From assembly GCA_023700825.1 (NCBI GenBank), contig JAMPYE010000220.1:1-7053 (forward strand): a stretch of 7,053 bases of DNA, in the 5' to 3' direction. This document shows, one piece after another, positions 6,264 to 7,053 of the stretch (positions are counted from its first letter, which is position 1; each line of letters begins with the position of its first letter). The notes beneath the pieces were generated by a model, which saw only the letters and a program-made list of their open reading frames with translations, had not been told where the DNA came from and did no database searches. The DNA is from Thermoanaerobaculia bacterium. GTDB lineage: Bacteria; Acidobacteriota; Thermoanaerobaculia; Gp7-AA8. The translations under genes were made by a program, and so were the position numbers.

Positions 6264-6620
6264 ATGACGACCATCCCTTCGAAAGACATCGAGACCTTTC
6301 CCAACCCGCGGCCCGGCCGCGACTACGAGATCGCATTCGAGGCCCCGGAGTTCACCTGCATGTGCCCGCGCACCGGGCAGCCCGACTTCGCCACGATCCG
6401 CATCCGTTACATCCCCGACGATCGTTGCGTCGAGCTCAAGTCACTCAAGCTCTACCTCTGGTCGTACCGCAACGAGGGAGCCTTCCACGAGGCGGTGACC
6501 AACCGCATCCTCGACGACCTCGTCGCCGCCACCGATCCGCGCTGGATGCTCGTCGAAGGCGACTTCTACGTCCGCGGCGGGATCAAGACGGTGGTTAGGG
6601 CCGAGCACCGTAAGGCGTAG
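6264..6620 (+). CDS. queF: NADPH-dependent preQ0 reductase QueF
   Basis: The 118-residue short-form QueF reduces the nitrile of 7-cyano-7-deazaguanine to the amine preQ1 with two NADPH, in the pathway to queuosine in tRNA. The active-site cysteine is C34 in FTCMCPRTGQPDF, with D41 as the expected proton donor. The QueF signature ELKSLKLYLWSYRN spans 57-70, and H75-E76 in AFHEA bind substrate. Length is a little below the Bacillus type but all key residues are present. It starts nine bases after the pilT-like stop; the ribosome site is weak, so coupling to the upstream gene is likely. No other queuosine gene is nearby and no preQ1 riboswitch was seen, so co-transcription with a pilus motor gene is probably positional. 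Confidence 0.96.
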   Translation: MTTIPSKDIETFPNPRPGRDYEIAFEAPEFTCMCPRTGQPDFATIRIRYIPDDRCVELKSLKLYLWSYRNEGAFHEAVTNRILDDLVAATDPRWMLVEGDFYVRGGIKTVVRAEHRKA

Positions 6621-6635
6621 GCGGGGGCGACGGCG

Positions 6636-6687
6636 GGTGGTTGTTAGTTTTTAGTTGTTAGTTGTTAGACAGGCAGAGCCAACCACC
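6636..6687. repeat. Heptamer tandem repeat inside an inverted repeat
   Basis: Four 7-base units, TTGTTAG, TTTTTAG, TTGTTAG and TTGTTAG, run from 6641 to 6668. They are bracketed by perfect 8-base arms, GGTGGTTG (6636-6643) and CAACCACC (6680-6687); the left arm overlaps the first unit. This T-rich tract is unlike its GC-rich surroundings. It begins 15 bases after the queF stop. No coding role is likely. It could be a slippage-prone microsatellite, part of a larger repeat element with the hairpins that follow, or a transcript-end structure. Confidence 0.75.
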
Positions 6688-6691
6688 ACAT

Positions 6692-6813
6692 GCGTCGCAA
6701 AGCGACGGCAGATCTTAGCCCCCGGTCGAAGACCGGGGGAACGCGTACGATGCGGAGATAACGCGTCGCGAGGCGACGCCGGATCGGTAGCCTCCGGCTT
6801 CAGCCGGGGGAAA
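6692..6813. repeat. Tandem pair of double-hairpin units (REP-like)
   Basis: Two copies of a roughly 70-base unit stand in tandem, offset by 71-72 bases. Each starts with hairpin A, GCGTCGC-NNN-GCGACG (6692-6707 with loop AAA; 6763-6779 with loop GAG). A short link containing GATC follows, then hairpin B, which opens with TAGCC and ends with CCGGGGGAA. B1 pairs 6719-6727 with 6731-6739 over nine bases around GAA. B2 pairs 6791-6798 with 6803-6810 over eight bases, one a T-G wobble, around TTCA. The upper B stems differ in sequence but both still pair, as expected if the fold is selected. Paired hairpins of this kind resemble REP/BIME elements that RAYT proteins mobilise; no RAYT gene is in the window. 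Confidence 0.7.
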
Positions 6814-6834
6814 CGCCGGCGCAGACGATGAACG

Positions 6835-6852
6835 GCGCCGCTTCAGCGGCGC
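6835..6852. repeat. Third-type hairpin before the ACT gene
   Basis: GCGCCGC (6835-6841) and GCGGCGC (6846-6852) pair over seven bases around TTCA, the same loop as the last hairpin of the neighbouring repeat unit. It ends 20 bases before the start of the next gene, so it lies in that gene's leader if transcription enters from upstream. It may be a degenerate copy of the same repeat family. An alternative pairing with GGCGC at 6818-6822 is possible. Confidence 0.55.
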
Positions 6853-6872
6853 GACATGGAACGAACGCACCG

Positions 6873-7053
6873 ATGACCCTCCGCTTTCGCGTCCACGAAA
6901 CCGAGCTCGCCATCGCGCGTCTCGAACCCGACGCGGCGATTCCGGCGTGGGCTTCCGGCGGCTCCTTCACCTCGGTGACGCGCACCTCGCGCGAGCTCTC
7001 GATCGTCTGCGACGCGGCGCTCGTTCCCGCGAGCGTCCGCCACGAGCGCGGCT
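6873..7053 (+). CDS. Small ACT-domain protein, 5' part only
   Basis: Sixty codons are visible before the window ends. The pattern IPAWASGGSFTSVTRTSRELSIVCD (residues about 23-47) is typical of small bacterial ACT proteins of the CASTOR/aspartokinase-like ACT type, usually about 130 residues. The partly visible VPASVRHERG continues the match. Such proteins are thought to sense amino acids or similar small ligands, but the ligand here is unknown. The ATG at 6873 fits the family start; an ATG at 6856 is in another frame and stops after six codons. The ribosome site is weak. The repeat cluster separates it from queF, so it may have its own transcript. Confidence 0.8.
   Translation, partial: MTLRFRVHETELAIARLEPDAAIPAWASGGSFTSVTRTSRELSIVCDAALVPASVRHERG

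Overview
The window comes from a GC-rich bacterial chromosome. Codons favour G or C at third positions, there are no tRNA or rRNA genes, and there is no transposase. Gene content (a membrane-anchored M23 peptidase, a pyrR-pyrB-pyrC operon, a PilT-type pilus ATPase, queF and a small ACT protein) fits a free-living Gram-negative such as a member of Acidobacteriota or a similar phylum. That placement is an impression from protein style and is not proven.

Layout: positions 1-118 hold a long palindromic repeat built from 14-base iterons. A terminator-like hairpin at 165-192 follows, then a leftward gene (201-1076) for an anchored M23 endopeptidase-type protein. A 421-base divergent spacer (1077-1497) carries one good sigma70-type promoter for each direction and, between them, an AT-rich stretch with small palindromes. 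Rightward from 1498 comes a tight series: pyrR (1498-2034), pyrB (2041-2988), pyrC (3000-4337) and a stand-alone response-regulator receiver domain (4342-4719), with gaps of only 4-11 bases. After 80 bases a PilT/PilU-family ATPase with a long C-terminal coiled coil starts at a TTG codon (4800-6254), followed 9 bases later by queF (6264-6620). The 252 bases after queF are packed with repeats: four TTGTTAG-like heptamers inside an inverted repeat, then a tandem pair of double-hairpin units and one further hairpin. The window ends inside an ACT-domain gene starting at 6873.

Functionally, PyrB and PyrC catalyse steps two and three of de novo UMP synthesis, and PyrR is their expected UMP-sensing regulator. 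The pyrR leader predicted from the promoter is only about 40 bases, too short for a Bacillus-style attenuator, so control is more likely at translation or unlike the model. The receiver protein sits between the pyrimidine genes and a pilus motor gene, which suggests, without proving, a role in pilus or motility control. QueF makes preQ1 for queuosine and looks like a passenger in the pilT transcript.

No wholly new multi-gene system is evident. The most unusual material is the non-coding repeat architecture at both ends, the pyrR leader, the pyrC-receiver-pilT junction and the coiled-coil tail of the pilus ATPase.
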